From Rhodococcus sp. KBS0724 (GTDB lineage: Bacteria; Actinomycetota; Actinomycetes; Mycobacteriales; Mycobacteriaceae), in contig NZ_VCBX02000001.1 in the NCBI RefSeq assembly GCF_005938745.2, positions 5,842,501 to 5,906,500 of the forward strand: DNA of 64,000 nt. Reading direction: 5' to 3'. Numbering within the stretch: the stretch's first letter is position 1; every line of letters begins with the position of its first letter. The position numbers and the translations under genes were made by a program. The notes beneath the pieces were generated by a model. The model had not been told where the DNA came from. It was given only the letters and a program-made list of their open reading frames with translations, and searched no databases. This document shows positions 1 to 8,871 of this stretch, piece after piece.

Positions 1-784
1 ACAACCGCTTAGCGATGCCCTGATTGGACGCGGCAATGGAAAGCCACTTACCGTCAGCAGCCTGGTATATGCCACGCGGTGAGGCGGATCCGGTACCGTT
101 GCCGACCCGATCCTGAATTTCTCCGGTAGCGGTGTACTTGAGGATCATGTCGCCGAGAATGAACATCAGCGGCTCGTAGAGCGCAACATCGACCTCTTCA
201 CCCCGGCCTGTTCGCTCTCGACGGAACAACGCCATCGCTGCGCCCATCGCAGCCGAAATGCCGGCGATGGAATCTGCGAATCCGAACGGCGGCGATGTCG
301 GAGGCTTGTCTGCCCAACCGTTGACGTGCGCAAAACCGCTGGCTGTCTCGGCCACCGTACCGAAACCTGGAAGCTCCGAGTACGGACCTGTCTGCCCGAA
401 ACCCGATACTCGGACCAGCACCAGCCCCGGATTGGCTGCGCTCAGTTCCGCGTAGCCTAACCCCCACGTCTCGAGGCGGCCCGGCCGGAACGACTCGATC
501 ACCACATCGACCTTCGCCGCGAGTCGACGCACGAGCTCTCGGCCGCGATCCGTACGCAGGTCGATCCCGATGGAACTCTTGCCTGCGTTCAGTCGTGTGA
601 AGCCCAGCGACAGGCCTTCCTTCTGAGGAGTCCAATGCCTGGCGAAGTCACCCGTCTCCGGATCCTCCACCTTGATGACCTGGGCCCCGAAATCGCGGAG
701 CATCCTGCCCACGGTAGGGGCGGCATACATGGTCCCGAGTTCGAGAACCCGAATTCCGTGCAGGGGCGCGTTCGGGTCAGACAT
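1..784 (-). CDS. CaiB/BaiF (family III) CoA transferase, C-terminus cut by window edge
   Basis: Partial gene: the start is inside the window and the 3' end lies beyond base 1, leaving about 261 codons. The N-terminus reads GIRVLELGTMYAAPTVGRML followed by FGAQVIKVEDP, the usual first nucleotide-like fold of family III CoA transferases. The segment RTGRGEEVDVALYEP carries the probable catalytic aspartate at residue 199. Family members move CoA between acids without ATP. The ATG overlaps the end of the upstream CitE-like gene by 8 bases, so it is probably the last visible gene of the BVMO-ligase-CitE operon. The acid it activates is unknown. Confidence 0.9.
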   Translation of the reverse strand, partial: MSDPNAPLHGIRVLELGTMYAAPTVGRMLRDFGAQVIKVEDPETGDFARHWTPQKEGLSLGFTRLNAGKSSIGIDLRTDRGRELVRRLAAKVDVVIESFRPGRLETWGLGYAELSAANPGLVLVRVSGFGQTGPYSELPGFGTVAETASGFAHVNGWADKPPTSPPFGFADSIAGISAAMGAAMALFRRERTGRGEEVDVALYEPLMFILGDMILKYTATGEIQDRVGNGTGSASPRGIYQAADGKWLSIAASNQGIAKRL

Positions 785-1670
785 TTCTGTTTCCTTCCGT
801 CAGCTCTGCAGCGTGTTCGAGCCACTGGAGCGCCTTGTCGTAATGTGCGCGGTCGATGTGCAGACCTCGGTAACGGACTGCCCCATCCCCGACTCTCTCC
901 CCCGCTAGGTAGGCATCGGCCAATCCTCGGTAGAAAGCAATGTCCGTCTCGGACGGAGTGAAGGCCGCGTTGACCACCGGGACGTGACTGGGATGGATCA
1001 CGACCATGCCCCGGAACCCGAGGCGACGACCGCCGTCGGCGAAGCCGGCCAGACCGTCGAGGTCACCGAGTTCCTCCCACAGTCCCGTCAACGCGTGGAG
1101 TCCAGCTTCTCTGCATGCCAACAAGATTCGGCTCCGCAGGTACAATGTCTCGGTACCTTCCGCACTCCACTCGAAGCCAACCTCACGCGCAATGTCGGCA
1201 TGCTCCGCAGTCGGGCCGATCATCGCCGCGATCCTGGGCGACGCCAGTGCAATCTCCCGGCAATTGTGGATGGCCTTGACGGTCTCGACAGGGACGATGA
1301 CGCGCTGACGGCCGGCGCCGTTGCGTTGCTCGAAGTGATCCAGCAACGCGTCATAGGCGACCACGTCATGCACGGTTTCGATCTTGGGAGCAAAGATTCC
1401 GGTGAGGCCGGGCAGCACCACCGCCTCGAGATCAGCGCCGGTCGTCCGAGTACCGAGCCCATTGGGGCGAACGAACAACCCGACCTCTGAATCATGTTCT
1501 CGTACTGCGATAATTGTGTCGGCGACGGCCTTTCGGGCCGATTCTTTCTCCGCCTCTGGAACCGAATCCTCGAGATCCAGCACAATCGCATCAGCGCCGG
1601 TACGGAGCGCTTTTAGCACCCAGTCGGGCTTGTGCCCCGGGACGAACAACAGTGTGCGGTAAGGCTTCAT
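777..1670 (-). CDS. HpcH/HpaI aldolase / citrate lyase beta (CitE-like) acyl-CoA lyase
   Basis: A 297-residue single-domain TIM-barrel lyase of the CitE/malyl-CoA lyase family. Visible family motifs are VLDLEDSVPEAEK near residue 30 (Mg-binding acid), FVRPNG near 66 and APKIETVHDV near 93. Stand-alone CitE proteins in actinomycetes cleave or form 3-hydroxyacyl-CoA esters such as malyl- or citramalyl-CoA, but the substrate here cannot be told. It sits 16 bases downstream of the acyl-CoA ligase and overlaps the CaiB gene, which suggests cleavage of a CoA ester made by its neighbours. A second CitE paralogue lies at 42.1 kb. Confidence 0.9.
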   Translation of the reverse strand: MKPYRTLLFVPGHKPDWVLKALRTGADAIVLDLEDSVPEAEKESARKAVADTIIAVREHDSEVGLFVRPNGLGTRTTGADLEAVVLPGLTGIFAPKIETVHDVVAYDALLDHFEQRNGAGRQRVIVPVETVKAIHNCREIALASPRIAAMIGPTAEHADIAREVGFEWSAEGTETLYLRSRILLACREAGLHALTGLWEELGDLDGLAGFADGGRRLGFRGMVVIHPSHVPVVNAAFTPSETDIAFYRGLADAYLAGERVGDGAVRYRGLHIDRAHYDKALQWLEHAAELTEGNRNV

Positions 1671-1686
1671 GTTCTACTCCTGCCCT

Positions 1687-3333
1687 CTATTGCGTCAGGA
1701 CCAGCGTGCGGTCCGCAGTATCCCCGGTGACGCCTTCTTCGCGGAGGACAGCCTTGCGCACCTTCTCCGAAGGCGTCTTCGGCAGTACATCCACGAATCG
1801 GATGTACCGCGGGACGGCAAATGCCGGGATCCGCCCCTCGCAGCGCTTCCAAATATTTTCCGCAGCAATGGGTTCGCGCACGACAATCACTGCCAGCACT
1901 TCATCCTCACCACCGTCGACGTCTGCCTTGACACCGATGACAGCACACTCGACAACCTCGTCGATGGAAAGCACGGCCTGCTCGACCTCGTAGGAACTGA
2001 TGTTCTCGCCGCGGCGACGGAGCGCATCCTTGTAACGGTCGACGAAGTAGTACCAGCCGTCCTCGTCCCGGCGTAGAGCGTCGCCGGTATGAAACCACAG
2101 ATTCCGCCACGCCTCGACGGTCTTGTCCGGCATGGCGTAGTAGCCCTGGCTGCAGGTCCACGGCAAACGCGGACGGACCACGAGTTCGCCGACCTCACCG
2201 ACCGGCACCTCCTCGTCCGTCTCCGGGTCGACCAGTCGGACGTCGAACCAGTCCGCCACAGCCAGTCCAGCGGCGCCGACTGGCCTCTTCTCGCCGTAGG
2301 GTGACAGGATCGGTGCGCACGTCTCGGTCAGCCCGAACACCTCCACAAACGCCTCGACGCCGAACCTGGCGGCGAACTCGTCAACGATCGACGCAGTCGG
2401 CGCAGCAAAGATGCAGCGCAGTGTGTTGTCTGCATCGTCCGATCGGGGCGGTTGCTTCCAGGCGAAGTCCATCATCACGCCGAGGAAGTTGGTGACCGTG
2501 ACCTCGTTCTCGCGAACGAAATCCACCCATCTGCTGGCACTGAACTTCGATCGGACTACTAGTCGCGCGCCGGCGATCAACGCCGGGTAAGCCGCCATGA
2601 ACTGCGCATTTCCATGAAAGAGCGGGGTCATCGTCAAGTAAGTATCGGCGGCAGTGAGCCTCGTCAGCGCGACCACTTCCTCGGCGAAGAAATACATCTG
2701 CGCGTGCGGCATCGATACCCCCTTGGACGGTCCCGTAGTACCGGAGGTGAACAGGATCGACGCCGGGTCCTGCGCTCGCGGCGCAGGCAATTCGACGCAC
2801 GGACCGTCGAGCAGCGAGTCCCACGGGTCCGCGCTCCAGCCCTGGCCACGGAGCGTAGCCAGCGCGGAATCGATTGCGCCCGTGCCCGTATCGATCACCC
2901 AGAACCGCTCGATCTGACCTGAACTCGCGGCGATAGCAACAAACCGTTCAGCGAACACGTCGTCGATCACGGCCCAGCGCGGGCTGACGGTATCGAGTTG
3001 ATGACGCAGGAACTCACCCTCGTAGGCAGTATTGATCGGCACCTCGACGAGCGAGCAGACCGCAGAACCGAACCAGGTCCGGATGAATCGCGAAGAGTTC
3101 ACGGCCATGATCAGCAGCCGGTCACCAGCGATCGCACCGGCTCGATGCAATGACCCCGCGACCGTCTCGGCTTCACTGAGAACCTCACCGTAGGTCCACT
3201 GCTCGGACTCCTCGGGCGCGATCAGAAAAACACTGTCGGGGGCCGTGGCGGCGCGACTGCGCAGCACGGTAGGCAGTGCCCAGTCGTGCGGATCGACGAA
3301 TGTGGGCTTGAGATCCTCGTACACCCTGGTCAT
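1687..3333 (-). CDS. AMP-forming acyl-CoA synthetase (ANL superfamily)
   Basis: A 548-residue adenylate-forming ligase. The P-loop-like motif ILFTSGTTGPSKG is near residue 190, the A5-type motif EVFGLTETCAP near 340, and the A7-A8 region FHTGDALRRDEDGWYYFVDR near 415. The C-terminal lysine motif is in KTPSEKVRKAVL near 520. It activates a carboxylic acid with ATP and CoA, giving AMP and PPi. It follows the BVMO gene by 60 bases in the same direction, so it may activate the acid released after ketone oxygenation and lactone opening. The overall pattern is close to crotonobetaine/cyclohexanecarboxylate-type ligases, but substrate assignment is not possible. Confidence 0.93.
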   Translation of the reverse strand: MTRVYEDLKPTFVDPHDWALPTVLRSRAATAPDSVFLIAPEESEQWTYGEVLSEAETVAGSLHRAGAIAGDRLLIMAVNSSRFIRTWFGSAVCSLVEVPINTAYEGEFLRHQLDTVSPRWAVIDDVFAERFVAIAASSGQIERFWVIDTGTGAIDSALATLRGQGWSADPWDSLLDGPCVELPAPRAQDPASILFTSGTTGPSKGVSMPHAQMYFFAEEVVALTRLTAADTYLTMTPLFHGNAQFMAAYPALIAGARLVVRSKFSASRWVDFVRENEVTVTNFLGVMMDFAWKQPPRSDDADNTLRCIFAAPTASIVDEFAARFGVEAFVEVFGLTETCAPILSPYGEKRPVGAAGLAVADWFDVRLVDPETDEEVPVGEVGELVVRPRLPWTCSQGYYAMPDKTVEAWRNLWFHTGDALRRDEDGWYYFVDRYKDALRRRGENISSYEVEQAVLSIDEVVECAVIGVKADVDGGEDEVLAVIVVREPIAAENIWKRCEGRIPAFAVPRYIRFVDVLPKTPSEKVRKAVLREEGVTGDTADRTLVLTQ

Positions 3334-3393
3334 ATTGCGGTCACACCTCGTTCGATTGATTTTTGTTGTGGGACAGAATGACTCGGCGAAGGA

Positions 3394-5040
3394 TCAACGC
3401 GAGACGAAACCCTCGTAGTCGTTCGCCGCGACCTTCTCACAGTGTCGACGAAAATTGCCGACCCCACCCACGTACGGCATGAACACTCGCGGTTTTCCTG
3501 GCACGTTGGCACCGAGGTACCAAGAGTTCGCGGTCAGATACAGAGTGCCCGACGCCGCGTCCTGGACCCGCTGAACCCAATCGTCCTCGTCTGCCACGAC
3601 TGCGGCCGCATAGGTGTGGCCTCGCGCCGTCAGGTATTCGATGTAGTCAGTGATCCACTCGACGTGCTGCTCGACAGACATCAGAACGTTACTGATCACC
3701 GAAGGACTGCCCGGACCGGTGACAGTGAACAGGTTGGGAAAACCCGCTGTCGCAACGCCAAGCAGGGTGCGCGGACCGGCATGCCACTTGTCCTGCAATG
3801 TCACCCCGTTCTCGCCGCGGAAATCCACCCGCAGTAAGGCACCTGTCATCGCGTCGAATCCTGTGGCGAAGACGATGACGTCGAATTCGTACTCTGCATC
3901 GGCCGTCTTGATGCCTGCGGAGGTGATCCGCTCGAGCGGTGACGCCGCGACATCGACGAGCGTGACATCCTCACGATTGTATGTCTCGTAGTAGTTGGTA
4001 CCCAGCGCAATTCGTTTGGCGCCCACCGCATAGTGCGGACTCAGCAGGGCGGCACGCTCCGGATCGGTGACAATTTCGGCAATCTTGCCGCGAATGAACT
4101 CGGCAAGCGTTTCGTTGGATTCCGCATTGCGCAACAGGTCTCCGTAGGCACCGACGATGTCGGGACCTCCACTCTCCCAATGTGCCTCGTATCGCTCCTG
4201 CCGCTGCTCAGGAGACTCATCGAGCGCGGACTGCTCGCGCAGGTTTCGCAGAATACCACCGGGCGCATACCGCGCCTGTTCACGCAATTGCGGATAGTGG
4301 GCCTTGAAGTCCTCGGTGAACTCGTCCGTCAGCGGCGCGTTCCGCGCGGGCATCACGAAGTTCGGCGTGCGCTGGAATACGGTCGTGTGCGCAGCCTGCT
4401 CGGCAACCAGCGGAATCAACTGGACGCCGGAAGACCCGGTACCGATCACCGCGACTCGCTTACCTGTCAGGTCGACGCCCTCGTGCGGCCAGTCACCGGA
4501 GTGATACCAGTCGCCACCGAAGGTCTCGAGACCTGCGAAGTCCGGAACCCTCGCCGAGGACAGGCACCCGGTCGCCATTACGACGAATCGCGCAGTCCGA
4601 GCACTTCCGTCCGCAGTGCGGACCGTCCACCGAGAACCGCTCTCGTCGAACTCCGCGCCCGCAACCCGAACTCCGAACTCGATGTCCTTGCGCAAGTCCA
4701 GTCGGTCCGCGACATGCTCGATGTACCGCAGAATCTCGGGCTGAGTAGCGAACCGCTCGGTCCACTCCCAGTCATTCTGCAAGCCTTCGTCGAACGAGTA
4801 CGAGTACTCCATACTCTGCACGTCGCAGCGTGCGCCGGGGTATCGGTTCCAGTACCAGGTTCCACCGACGCCGTCTCCGGCTTCGAGCACCTGCACTCGC
4901 AATCCCTGTGCGCGCAAACGATGCAGTGCGTAAAGGCCCGCGAACCCGGCGCCCACCACGACGACGTCCCACTCCGGCGAGGCCGGATGACCATCTACGT
5001 GATCGCTACCCACTGCCGCAGAAACCGATGCTCGAGACAT
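3394..5040 (-). CDS. Baeyer-Villiger flavin monooxygenase (type I)
   Basis: A 548-residue FAD/NADPH monooxygenase. The FAD-binding GAGFAG is at residues 30-35, the BVMO signature FGGDWYHSGDWP at 174-185, and the NADPH Rossmann motif GTGSSG at 200-205. Such enzymes insert oxygen next to a ketone, giving an ester or lactone. The ATG at 5040 is preferred over an upstream one at 5112 because AAAGG lies just before it and residues upstream do not fit the family. It is the first gene of a leftward operon with an acyl-CoA ligase, a CitE-like lyase and a CaiB transferase. A lactonase-like gene lies in the divergent operon. Cyclic ketone is the likely substrate class, by inference. Confidence 0.95.
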   Translation of the reverse strand: MSRASVSAAVGSDHVDGHPASPEWDVVVVGAGFAGLYALHRLRAQGLRVQVLEAGDGVGGTWYWNRYPGARCDVQSMEYSYSFDEGLQNDWEWTERFATQPEILRYIEHVADRLDLRKDIEFGVRVAGAEFDESGSRWTVRTADGSARTARFVVMATGCLSSARVPDFAGLETFGGDWYHSGDWPHEGVDLTGKRVAVIGTGSSGVQLIPLVAEQAAHTTVFQRTPNFVMPARNAPLTDEFTEDFKAHYPQLREQARYAPGGILRNLREQSALDESPEQRQERYEAHWESGGPDIVGAYGDLLRNAESNETLAEFIRGKIAEIVTDPERAALLSPHYAVGAKRIALGTNYYETYNREDVTLVDVAASPLERITSAGIKTADAEYEFDVIVFATGFDAMTGALLRVDFRGENGVTLQDKWHAGPRTLLGVATAGFPNLFTVTGPGSPSVISNVLMSVEQHVEWITDYIEYLTARGHTYAAAVVADEDDWVQRVQDAASGTLYLTANSWYLGANVPGKPRVFMPYVGGVGNFRRHCEKVAANDYEGFVSR

Positions 5041-5093
5041 TGCATACCCTTTCAGTCGAACGTGATGCACGCCACGACGAACTATACATTCAA

Positions 5094-5108
5094 TGCGCAT
5101 CAATAGCA
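5094..5108. promoter_or_regulatory. Shared 15-bp near-palindrome (site B), BVMO promoter region
   Basis: TGCGCATCAATAGCA, about 55 bases upstream of the BVMO start. It resembles five other sites in the window (consensus close to TGCTAATnATTAGCA). The protein that binds it is not shown; the FCD-type GntR encoded at 26.5 kb is a candidate. Confidence 0.4.
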
Positions 5109-5226
5109 GCATTTATTTCAAATGAGCAATTCGGCCAAGACCCAGAACCCATCACTCAACTCGATATCAGAGCAGGTCGACCACAGCGACACACTAAATC
5201 CGAATGCTTGACTCTAAAGAAATCTA

Positions 5227-5241
5227 TATGCACCATTAGCA
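5227..5241. promoter_or_regulatory. Shared 15-bp near-palindrome (site C), crotonase-operon promoter region
   Basis: TATGCACCATTAGCA, about 60 bases upstream of the rightward crotonase start at 5302. With site B it places one copy before each of the two divergent operons. Confidence 0.35.
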
Positions 5242-5301
5242 GCAATAATCGATGTGTCGGATGACACTGTCGATACGACGCGAAGGAAGACGAGGGAGCA
5301 G

Positions 5302-6066
5302 ATGTCCGACATCGAGACCAGCGAACGTGGATCTGCACTGTGGATCCGGCTGAACCGGCCGGAACGGCGCAACGCCTATGACGCAGCGATGGCGGGCGCA
5401 ATCTCGGACGCTCTCGAGGACGCCTCACGGTACGGCTCGGTTGTCATCACAGGGGTACCCGGAAGCTTCTGCGCCGGCGGCTCGCTCGGCTCGCTGGCAA
5501 CTCCCAGCGTCACCGAGATGCGCGGCCTCTACCGTTCCTCGCTGCGGTTGTTCGATTCGATCCGTAACTGCCCTCGTCCCGTCATCGCAGCGGTGAACGG
5601 CCCGGCCGGTGGAGGCGGCAACGAACTCGTCGTCGCGTGCGACCTCGCTGTTGCAGCTCGGTCTGCGACATTCGGGCAGACCGGGCCGCGAGTGGGCAGT
5701 TCACCCGTTACCGGCGCCACCAATGTGATGGGCGTGCAGATCGGCGAGAAACGCGCCAAGGAACTCTCGATGCTCTGCCGGCGCTACAGCGCGGAACAGG
5801 CCTTGGCAATGGGGCTGGTGAACGAGGTTGTCGAGGACGACGACTTGGAAACGGCCGTGATGCGCTGGACCGAGGAACTTGCAGCCCTGAGTCCCCGCTA
5901 CCTGGAGATCACCAAGGTCAGCTCGAACCTGTGGTGGAACAGCGCCCGCGATTCCTTTGCCAACGGCCTCGGCATGCTCGTCCAGGCGATCGGTAGCGAC
6001 GACATGATCGAAGGCGCGAATGCCTTCATGGAGAAGCGTCCTCCCCAGTTTCCGGATCCGTCCTGA
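5302..6066 (+). CDS. Crotonase-family hydrolase, MenB/BadI-like
   Basis: A 254-residue crotonase. The oxyanion-hole segment is SFCAGG near residue 55 and GPAGGGGNELVVACD near 100. Instead of the hydratase glutamate loop (LPE...), it has FGQTGPRVGSSPVTG near residue 127. That QTGP loop is characteristic of 1,4-dihydroxynaphthoyl-CoA synthase and 2-ketocyclohexanecarboxyl-CoA hydrolase. This favours C-C bond chemistry on a beta-keto ring CoA ester over simple hydration. The ATG at 5302 has GGGAG before it; a GTG at 5254 in the same frame has no clear ribosome site. No other menaquinone gene is nearby, so a catabolic ring-opening role is the better guess. Confidence 0.9.
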   Translation: MSDIETSERGSALWIRLNRPERRNAYDAAMAGAISDALEDASRYGSVVITGVPGSFCAGGSLGSLATPSVTEMRGLYRSSLRLFDSIRNCPRPVIAAVNGPAGGGGNELVVACDLAVAARSATFGQTGPRVGSSPVTGATNVMGVQIGEKRAKELSMLCRRYSAEQALAMGLVNEVVEDDDLETAVMRWTEELAALSPRYLEITKVSSNLWWNSARDSFANGLGMLVQAIGSDDMIEGANAFMEKRPPQFPDPS

Positions 6067-6105
6067 ACCGCGAACACCCAAACCACTACTCACCCAAGGA
6101 TTCTC

Positions 6106-7014
6106 ATGACACAGACCAACCTGAAAACGCGCGACATCAGCACTGTCATCGACGACCGGGCATTCCTCGAGTGCCCCCGCTGGCATGAGGACCGGCTTTG
6201 GGTGTCCGACCTCTATGCCCACGAAGTCCTGTCCATCGGGCAGTCCGGCGACCTACGGGTCGAGGCGCAGATTCCGAACCAGCCGTCGGGTCTGGGTTGG
6301 CTGCCGGACGGACGACTGCTGATCGTATCCATGCTCGACCGAAAGATCCTGCGCCGCGAGCACTCCGGCGAACTAGTCGTTCACGCCGACCTGTCCGCCC
6401 TCTCCCCCACCAAGATCAACGACATGGTGGTCGACGGTTTCGGCCGCGCCTGGGTGGGCAGCTTCGGGTTCGAGTTCCGCAGCACTTCTGCAGTCGAGCC
6501 TGCAGACCTGATCCGCATCGACCCGGACGGCACCGTATCGATAGCCGCGACCGGACTGCGGTTTCCCAACGGCGCCGTCGTCACTCCCGAAGGTGTACTC
6601 GTGGTCGCCGAGAGTATGGGCAACCGGCTCACAGCATTCGACATCGCAGACAACGGAGATCTGACCAATCGCCGCACGTGGGCGGTATTCGGAGACGACG
6701 TCCCTATGTCCTCGGTGGCCGACGCAATGGCCGCGTCGTCCGTCGCGCCGGACGGCATTTGTCTCGATGCCGAGGGCGCCATCTGGGTCGCGGACGCACT
6801 CAACCGTCGACTCGTTCGTGTTCGCGAGTCGGCTGGCATAGTTGATGAAATACCCTTCGAAACCGGAGTTTTCGCCTGCATGCTCGGCGGCACCGACGGT
6901 CGCACCCTGTATGCCTGCGCATCGCCGTCGTCCTCGGAGCACAAGCGCGCACATACCCGCGACGCCAGCATGCTCGCTGTACGCGTGGAGATCCCGCACG
7001 CAGGAAAACCGTGA
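6106..7014 (+). CDS. SMP-30/gluconolactonase/LRE family lactone hydrolase
   Basis: A 302-residue six-bladed beta-propeller protein. The metal ligands expected for the family are visible: Glu in FLECPRWHEDRLWVSDL near residue 24, Asn in KINDMVVDGFGRAWVGSFG near 104, Asn in LRFPNGAVVTPEG near 152, and Asp in VAPDGICLDAEGAIWVADA near 208. These enzymes hydrolyse lactones using a divalent metal. AAGGA lies before the ATG. It starts 39 bases after the crotonase and overlaps the SDR by 4 bases. Next to a Baeyer-Villiger monooxygenase, the natural reading is opening of the lactone product. Confidence 0.92.
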   Translation: MTQTNLKTRDISTVIDDRAFLECPRWHEDRLWVSDLYAHEVLSIGQSGDLRVEAQIPNQPSGLGWLPDGRLLIVSMLDRKILRREHSGELVVHADLSALSPTKINDMVVDGFGRAWVGSFGFEFRSTSAVEPADLIRIDPDGTVSIAATGLRFPNGAVVTPEGVLVVAESMGNRLTAFDIADNGDLTNRRTWAVFGDDVPMSSVADAMAASSVAPDGICLDAEGAIWVADALNRRLVRVRESAGIVDEIPFETGVFACMLGGTDGRTLYACASPSSSEHKRAHTRDASMLAVRVEIPHAGKP

Positions 7015-7763
7015 CCGGTAACTCGTTCGCCGGGGCATCGGCAATTGTGACCGGCGCCGGCAGCGGCATCGGCCGAGCCACCGCCTTGGCACTCTCTGCC
7101 TCGGGCGCCCGCGTGCTGGCGGTGGACATCGACGCTGCCGGTCTTGCAGTCACTGCGGAGCGCGTCACCGGAGCACCGATCGCCACCCATGCCGCAGATG
7201 TCTCTGTCGCCCGGCAGGTTCGCGAGTATGTCGACGCTGCAGTCGAATTGCTCGGCCCACCCGAGTTGTTCTTCAACAACGCCGGGATCGCCGGTTACGC
7301 AAAGCCGATTACCGAACTGAGTCTGCAGGATTGGGCATCGGTAGTCGACGTCAACCTCAACAGCGTGTTCTGGGGGCTGAAATTTGTTCTCCCCCATATG
7401 TATGCTGCAGGTCGCGGGGCGATCGTCAACACCGGTTCGATCGCCAGTCTGCAGGGGGCAGCGCATCGCGCCGACTACGTGGCCACCAAGCATGCCGTGC
7501 TCGGCCTCACCCGATGCGCAGCCGCGGAGGCACGAGAGCATGGGGTGAAAGTGAACTGTCTGTGTCCAGGACCGGTAAATACCGAAATGGTTTCCAAGTT
7601 TCGCAATGCAGTCTCATCCGCCGGGCCCGACGCTGCGCCGGCCACATCGATGGCGACCCCTGAGGAAATCGCCGAGGCTGTACTGTTCCTGCTGCAACCC
7701 GACATACCATTCCTCACTGGCTCGGCGGTCTCCGTGGACGGCGGCATGGCAGGCCTGTTCTGA
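7011..7763 (+). CDS. Short-chain dehydrogenase/reductase (SDR)
   Basis: A 250-residue classical SDR. The cofactor motif GAGSGIG is near residue 15, the structural motif NNAGIAG near 86, and the catalytic Ser with YVATK near 140-157. The C-terminus ends in the family pattern VSVDGGMAG. The Asp in AVDIDAAG after the second strand suggests NAD(H) preference. It starts with GTG overlapping the lactonase stop (GTGA). The likely role is interconversion of a secondary alcohol and ketone or a hydroxy-acid in the same pathway; the substrate is unknown. Confidence 0.92.
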   Translation: MTGNSFAGASAIVTGAGSGIGRATALALSASGARVLAVDIDAAGLAVTAERVTGAPIATHAADVSVARQVREYVDAAVELLGPPELFFNNAGIAGYAKPITELSLQDWASVVDVNLNSVFWGLKFVLPHMYAAGRGAIVNTGSIASLQGAAHRADYVATKHAVLGLTRCAAAEAREHGVKVNCLCPGPVNTEMVSKFRNAVSSAGPDAAPATSMATPEEIAEAVLFLLQPDIPFLTGSAVSVDGGMAGLF

Positions 7764-7784
7764 GCGGCACGCACACGACGCAGA

Positions 7785-8801
7785 TTGAGGTTGATCTCCT
7801 TGCCAGACAGGAACTTACCGCCGGACAGATACATCCCGGGGTCAATCCGACGTTACGGGTTGACGGTTCCACTCAACGGAATACCACTACGCAACCAACG
7901 TGATCTCATCGCGGAACTACCCGACCTCGGATACACCGACGTGTGGTCCTCGGAGTCCTCGGACGCTGATGCCTTCACTCCCCTTGCGCTGGCCAGCGTA
8001 TGGGCACCGACCCTCCGGTTGGGTACCGCAATCGTTCCGGTCTATACACGGGGCCCGGCTACCCTTGCCGTTTCCGCGAATACCCTCGCCGCGGTGGCTC
8101 CCGGCCGATTTGTACTCGGGATCGGATCTTCATCGAGTGTCATCGTGGAGAAATGGAATTCGATTCCGTTCGACGAACCGTACAAACGGGTCCGCGACAC
8201 GCTCCGCTTCCTCCGATCGGCACTCTCCGGAGAAAAAGTAACCCAACAGTACGACACATTTTGTGTCGACGGGTTTCGTGCCGGCCTGACCTCGGACCCT
8301 CCACCGCCCGTACTCCTCGCGGCGATGCGCCCGGCGATGCTCCGTCTAGCGGGGCGCGAGGCAGACGGCGCCATCGTCAACTGGCTTTCTGCGGAAGACG
8401 TCAAAACCGTTGCCCCGTACGTTCACGGAGGAGGAGAGGGTAAGGAGATCGTCGCTCGGATATTCGTCCTGCCCGGTGTCGATGCGAACACTGCGCGCGC
8501 CATCGGGCGGCGCAGGATCGCGGCGTATCTCAATGTCCCGGTCTATCGGGCATTTCACGAGTTCCTGGGCCGCCAAGACGGACTCGACAAAATGTGGCGT
8601 GCCTGGTCGGACGGAGACCGGGCCGGCGCATTGGCTGCGATTCCCGATCGGGTTGTCGACGACCTGTTCGTCCACGGGGCGCCTGAGACGTGCCGCGAGC
8701 ACATCGAACGCTATCGGTCGGCGGGCGTCACCACTCCGGTGATCTCGGTACTGACTTCGGGCAACCCTATGCCCGCCATCCGAGCGTTGGCCCCAAGGTA
8801 G
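7785..8801 (+). CDS. LLM-class flavin/F420-dependent oxidoreductase
   Basis: About 335 residues of the luciferase-like (LLM) TIM-barrel family. It shows LGYTDVWSSESSDADAF near residue 50, LRLGTAIVPVYTRGP near 80 and GRFVLGIGSSSSVIVEKWN near 110, a pattern common in F420-dependent actinobacterial members. The start is uncertain: TTG at 7785, 7791 or 7800 are all in frame, and GAGG at 7787-7790 best fits TTG 7800. It may be a reductase or monooxygenase step in the divergent BVMO/lactonase locus. It is the last gene of the rightward operon and is followed by a strong hairpin. Confidence 0.88.
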   Translation: MRLISLPDRNLPPDRYIPGSIRRYGLTVPLNGIPLRNQRDLIAELPDLGYTDVWSSESSDADAFTPLALASVWAPTLRLGTAIVPVYTRGPATLAVSANTLAAVAPGRFVLGIGSSSSVIVEKWNSIPFDEPYKRVRDTLRFLRSALSGEKVTQQYDTFCVDGFRAGLTSDPPPPVLLAAMRPAMLRLAGREADGAIVNWLSAEDVKTVAPYVHGGGEGKEIVARIFVLPGVDANTARAIGRRRIAAYLNVPVYRAFHEFLGRQDGLDKMWRAWSDGDRAGALAAIPDRVVDDLFVHGAPETCREHIERYRSAGVTTPVISVLTSGNPMPAIRALAPR

Positions 8802-8826
8802 CCGAATATTGCTGTGAGACAAGAGC

Positions 8827-8855
8827 GGGTCGCCTCGGATACTCCGAGGCGACCC
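8827..8855. terminator. Bidirectional terminator hairpin
   Basis: A perfect 13-bp stem (8827-8839 with 8843-8855) around a 3-base loop sits between the convergent LLM oxidoreductase and enoyl-CoA hydratase genes. There is no long T-tract, as is usual in actinomycetes. Confidence 0.8.
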
Positions 8856-8871
8856 ATTGCTGTGACTGGTG

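Noticed and set aside
198..635. 145-codon leftward open frame
   Set aside because: It is out of frame with the CaiB gene covering 1-784, whose translation shows family motifs; the frame is Arg/Gly-rich shadow.
4033..5106. 357-codon rightward open frame opposite the BVMO
   Set aside because: Antisense shadow of a gene with intact FAD, NADPH and BVMO motifs; no recognisable domain in the shadow.
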